Below, piece by piece: positions 61,801 to 64,000 of a DNA stretch of 64,000 nucleotides. Position numbers and translations under genes: made by a program. The notes below the pieces were generated by a model. That model did not search any database. It was not told the origin of the DNA and worked only from the letters and a program-made list of their open reading frames with translations. The stretch covers positions 1-64,000 of the forward strand of contig NZ_JBBEOG010000010.1 in the NCBI RefSeq assembly GCF_037860835.1, written 5' to 3'. Within the stretch, counting starts at the first letter, position 1. The number at the start of each line of letters is the position of its first letter. The stretch comes from Aquipuribacter nitratireducens (GTDB taxonomy: Bacteria; Actinomycetota; Actinomycetes; Actinomycetales; JBBAYJ01).

Positions 61801-62909
61801 CCGGCCGCGTGCACCGCCCCGGCCCCGGCGGCGGCGCAGGCTACGCCGTCCCGACCCGACGGCGGGGCCGGGTCACCCGGCGGGACCTGCTCCTCCAGGT
61901 CGCCGAGCTCGACCGGTGGAGCCGGGCCGTCGGCGGGGCCCGGGGCGGGGGTGCGCGCAGGCGCCGCACGGCCGGCACGACGGCCGGCCACATGGCCGAG
62001 CACGAGGCGCCCCCGGCGGCCCAGCTCGCCCTCGACCTCGGCGACGCCCCCGACGAGACCGTCGGCACCGACCTGCCGGACATGACGAGCGCCGAGCGGG
62101 TCGTCGCCGAGCTCGACGTGCTCGGCCTCGACGCCTCCCGGCACGTCCTCGACTTCTACACCCCGCTGCTGGACGCGCTCGGGGTCACCCGCAGCCCGGA
62201 CCTCGTCCGGCAGCGCAGCCGCAGCGAGCTGCTCGTCGCCGGGGTCAAGGTCGCCACGCAGACCCCGCCCATCCGCTCGGGGCGCCGGGTCGTGTTCCTC
62301 ACCCTCGACGACGCGACGGGCGCGGTCGACGCCACCTTCTTCGAGGACGTCCAGGGGCCCTACGCCGCCACGGTGTTCCACTCGTGGCTGCTCCTGGTCC
62401 GGGGCGTGCTCCGCCGGACCGGTCCCCGGGGGGTGTCGCTGCGGGCGACCGGCGCGTGGGAGCTGCCGGTGCTGTGGCAGGCGTGGAAGGACGACGGGCT
62501 CGAGGCCGTCCGCGCCGTCCTCGACACCGTGCCCGCGGGCTTCGACCTCGAGGCGGGCGAGCTGGGCGGTGCGGTCGCCGGGGCGGCGGCGAGCCGGTCG
62601 AGCCGCCCGGTCATGGTGCGGCCCCCCGTCGGGACCATGGCGAGCACGGTCTCCCCGCCCTCCGGCACCGGTCCCGGCCGGGACGACGGGCTGGAGAACG
62701 CCGGTGGCATGGGCGGGTCCCGCCGTCGGGTGCTCGTCCACGCCAGCGGGTTCACCCAGTCCCCGTACGCCGACATCCGCCCCGCGGGGGTGAGCGGCCG
62801 GGAGCCCCGCAAGCTCGCCGAGGAGGCCGCCCGCGCCCAGCGCGAGCGGGGCTCGGGCTCCGCCCCGCGGCGGCTGTGGCACGCCAGTCCCGGGAGCTCC
62901 GGCCGGTGA
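58848..62909 (+). CDS. dnaE2: error-prone DNA polymerase III alpha-like DnaE2
   Basis: DnaE2 is the SOS-induced C-family polymerase for mutagenic lesion bypass. The PHP domain opens with THLHVASGYSLRHG. The polymerase core has ARGSGAGSLVCHVLG, the catalytic aspartates in LPDVDVDVES, and HALHPCG-like SVDGLPRHIALHPCGVVL. LGCFQIESPGQRELVGKFAPETFEDVITDISLFRPGP also fits. An OB-fold follows (RSGRRVVFLTLDDATGAVDATFF). At 1353 aa it is longer than usual, with Gly/Arg-rich insertions near residues 85-110 and 1020-1050 and a long disordered tail. GTG 58848 has GGAG 9 nt upstream. Confidence 0.93.
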   Translation: MPSTPTFTHLHVASGYSLRHGAATPAALVARAAEHGMDALALTDRDGCYGAVKFAGACAEAGIDPLLGVDLAVEPTGALAGLPVWADPAGRVQGPGQGAARRRTPVRGGAQVDPRHPRITVLALAADPATGLPAAAGWARVCRLVSATHARGERGRPVATEDLLVAHSRDPGTGAPALAVLLGPHSEVGRAVLARRDDLAVRLLRGWAARLPPGSLFVEVVHHRAPRDVPASLGHAARMLAVADAAGVPAVLTNAVRHVEPGGGLTVDVLDAARRLVRLDPRHLDRTTSAGYLAGAGEMTARAREVADLAAGLPGSRDGSGARTATRLLATTAALADRCRLDPAADLSVGSVHLPEAEVLGHDATTDLQAVLAARCREGLDRAYGGRGVPTPTGHASPADIEARLADELAVVEQLGFAGYFLTVAEVCDLTRSLGVRVAARGSGAGSLVCHVLGVSGVDPVRYGLLMERFLSPLRASLPDVDVDVESARRKEVYDAVLARFGADRVTCVSMMDTYRVRHAVRDVGAALGMPPTEVDAIATSFPHIRARDARKAIEELPELRASGLGSADLDAFFDLVESVDGLPRHIALHPCGVVLSDAGLLDRTPVEPSHEGYPMTQLDKDDVEEVGLLKLDVLGIRMQSAMAHAVAEVARVDGEHVDVDDRTQVPLDDDDTYALIRSTRTLGCFQIESPGQRELVGKFAPETFEDVITDISLFRPGPVKSDMVTPFLRARQGWNAPEYLHPDLEPVLAETYGVVVFHEQVIRIVAVTTGCTLAEADEVRRAMGSTDGQAAVREWYVPTAVRRGYDPDTVSRFWEVLKAFASFGFCKAHAAAFALPTYQSAWLKRHHPAAFLAGVLTHDPGMYPKRLVLDDARQLGIAVLGLDVNASDGTYRVERVAPWDEPPPGVLGAPPREAPPEGLPDARGYGIRLSLADVKGISDAEVERVVAGRPYGSLADFWHRAGVSRPVAERLVVAGAFDELYGLTGRVHRPGPGGGAGYAVPTRRRGRVTRRDLLLQVAELDRWSRAVGGARGGGARRRRTAGTTAGHMAEHEAPPAAQLALDLGDAPDETVGTDLPDMTSAERVVAELDVLGLDASRHVLDFYTPLLDALGVTRSPDLVRQRSRSELLVAGVKVATQTPPIRSGRRVVFLTLDDATGAVDATFFEDVQGPYAATVFHSWLLLVRGVLRRTGPRGVSLRATGAWELPVLWQAWKDDGLEAVRAVLDTVPAGFDLEAGELGGAVAGAAASRSSRPVMVRPPVGTMASTVSPPSGTGPGRDDGLENAGGMGGSRRRVLVHASGFTQSPYADIRPAGVSGREPRKLAEEAARAQRERGSGSAPRRLWHASPGSSGR

Positions 62910-62943
62910 GCGCGGCGCAGGCCCCGGCGTCGGCCCCGGCTCG

Positions 62944-62949
62944 TAGGCT
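62944..62949 (+). promoter_or_regulatory. -10 element of the methyltransferase gene
   Basis: TAGGCT lies 6 nt before the GTG at 62956, so the gene has its own leaderless promoter and need not depend on the SOS transcript. Confidence 0.55.
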
Positions 62950-62955
62950 GGGCCC

Positions 62956-63729
62956 GTGCCCGACCCCCACGCCCGCCGCGACCGCCGCTCCACCCGCGCC
63001 GGGCTGCGCGAGGCGGCCCTCGACCGCCTCATCGAGCCGCTCCTCACCGACGCGGGAGGGGCGGGTCCCGCGTTCGTCGTCGACCTCGGCGGCGGTGCCG
63101 GCACGCTGTCGGTCCGCCTGGCCGAGCACGGCCACGACGTCGTCGTCGTCGACCCCAGCCCGGACGCCCTCGCGGCCCTCGACCGCCGCGCCCGCGAGGC
63201 GGGGGTCGCCGAGCGGGTCCGCGGCCACCAGGGCGACGCCCGCCAGCTCGCGGGTCTGCTCGACCGTCCGGTCGACGTCCTGCTGTGCCACGACGTCCTC
63301 GAGCTGGTCGACGACCCCGCCGCCACCCTCCTCGACGTCGCGGCGGTCCTCCGTCCCGGTGGGGTCCTCAGCCTCCTCACGGCGCAGCGCAGCGGCGCCG
63401 CCGCGCTCCGCGCCGCCGCCGGTCGCGTCGAGGAGGCCCTCGCGGTGCTCTCCCACCCCGACGGGTGCACCGGCGCCGACGACCCCCTGCTGCGGCGCCT
63501 CGACGCGGCCACGACCGCGGAGCTGCTCGCGGCCGCCGGTCTCGACGTGGTCGCGGTCGTCGGCGTCCCCGTCCTCGCCGACCTCGTGCCGGAGGCCGTC
63601 CTCGACGCCGGGCCTCGCGTCCGCGAGGCGCTGCGGCAGCTGGAGGCGGCGGCGGGGGAGCACCCCGACCTGCGCGGTCTGGCCTCCCACCTGCACTGGC
63701 ACGCCGTGCGCAGGGCGCCGGCCGGCTGA
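62956..63729 (+). CDS. class I SAM-dependent methyltransferase
   Basis: The 257-aa protein has SAM motif I VVDLGGGAGTLSVRLAEHGHDVVVVDPSP and motif II-like DVLLCHDVLELVDDPAATL, followed by LRPGGVLSLL (motif III). It resembles SmtA/CmoM-type methyltransferases that modify tRNA or small molecules, but the substrate is not predictable. It lies 46 nt after dnaE2 and 9 nt before dinB, the common actinobacterial order leading towards DUF3040 and mraZ. Confidence 0.85.
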   Translation: MPDPHARRDRRSTRAGLREAALDRLIEPLLTDAGGAGPAFVVDLGGGAGTLSVRLAEHGHDVVVVDPSPDALAALDRRAREAGVAERVRGHQGDARQLAGLLDRPVDVLLCHDVLELVDDPAATLLDVAAVLRPGGVLSLLTAQRSGAAALRAAAGRVEEALAVLSHPDGCTGADDPLLRRLDAATTAELLAAAGLDVVAVVGVPVLADLVPEAVLDAGPRVREALRQLEAAAGEHPDLRGLASHLHWHAVRRAPAG

Positions 63730-63738
63730 GGTGGCCCC

Positions 63739-64000
63739 GTGAGCCGGCGACAGGTCGGCAGGGCCGACGGCAGGGCCGCGGCGCTCGGCCTCTCGGGGGA
63801 CGACACCGGCTGCACGGTGCTCCACGCCGACATGGACGCCTTCTACGCCGCCGTGGAGCTGCGGTCCCGCCCCGACCTCGTCGGGCAGCCCGTCATCGTC
63901 GGGGGCGGCACCCGCGGGGTCGTGCTGTCCGCGACGTACGAGGCCCGTCGCAGCGGCGTCCACGCCGCCATGCCGATGAGCCGCGCACGGCGGCTGTGCC
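63739..64000 (+). CDS. dinB: DNA polymerase IV, N-terminal part (truncated by the window end)
   Basis: The frame from GTG 63739 reads [21 protein letters not shown], which holds the first catalytic aspartate and the steric-gate region of Y-family polymerases. It continues with [37 protein letters not shown], the finger-palm signature of DinB. About 87 residues are present and the gene runs off the right edge. With dnaE2 just upstream, both translesion polymerases lie together. No ImuB-type Y-family protein is seen in this window. Confidence 0.92.
   Translation, partial: MSRRQVGRADGRAAALGLSGDDTGCTVLHADMDAFYAAVELRSRPDLVGQPVIVGGGTRGVVLSATYEARRSGVHAAMPMSRARRLC

Noticed and set aside
57999-63833. 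A 1944-codon open frame on the minus strand opposite dnaE2
   Set aside because: It is the antisense of GC-rich codons (stop codons are rare on the complement) and encodes Gly/Arg/Val-rich sequence with no domain. The plus strand has a complete dnaE2.

Overview
This 64-kb window is chromosomal DNA of a very high-G+C actinobacterium. The evidence is the codon bias, the many GTG starts with 4-nt GTGA/ATGA overlaps, the bcc-type cytochrome complex (qcrCAB) with ctaE, a PASTA-domain Ser/Thr kinase next to its small HTH partner, and class II DAHP synthase. Gene content follows the Mycobacterium tuberculosis block from Rv2196 (qcrB) to Rv2172c, next to the cell-division cluster. I compared with that block from memory, not by search. 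The species cannot be named; a pigmented Micrococcales- or Kineosporiales-like organism would fit. I saw no rRNA, tRNA, CRISPR array or insertion sequence.

Layout: 0-2.6 kb holds an M16 peptidase, dapB and a small membrane protein, probably behind pnp. 2.6-4.4 kb holds a DUF418-like membrane protein and a GNAT acetyltransferase. 4.4-8.7 kb is the respiratory operon ctaE-qcrC-qcrA-qcrB (minus strand). 8.9-10.4 kb holds a receiver-like protein and trpD. 10.4-12.7 kb is an accessory segment of unrecognised genes. 12.7-17.5 kb holds a DnaQ-UvrC-like nuclease, a Cys-rich small protein (their shared promoter is a near-perfect mirror), a membrane-anchored zinc peptidase and a PimB-like mannosyltransferase. 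17.5-30.0 kb is a Tad/Flp pilus locus: TadE, TadG, CpaB, CpaE, CpaF, a vWA-TadB fusion, TadC, a histidine kinase with its response regulator, two Flp pilins and a GT87-like membrane glycosyltransferase. It sits between the pimB and fadD15 equivalents.

30-47.7 kb returns to the conserved block: fadD, SRPBCC proteins, an ArsA-like protein without a P-loop, ROK glucokinase, a degenerate EEP-fold protein, a geranylgeranyl-reductase-like flavoprotein, a TIGR00300 (LOR/SDH, ornithine cyclodeaminase-type) protein, an esterase, PlsC, aroG, a threonine aldolase, a polytopic membrane protein, PknL and its HTH partner.

47.6-57.1 kb holds two carotenoid operons, crtE-crtI-aldo/keto reductase-crtB and cruF-glycosyltransferase-crtD-like, with metF between them and no lycopene cyclase. 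This predicts a hydroxylated, glycosylated and probably acyclic xanthophyll. 57.1-64 kb holds a YbaK-type deacylase and a LexA-controlled mutagenic repair operon (DUF6504, SAV_6107-type HEPN, dnaE2), then a methyltransferase and the start of dinB.

Promoters are readable by eye: at least ten genes have TAnnnT 6-8 nt before the start codon, which implies leaderless mRNAs. These motifs fix several start codons.
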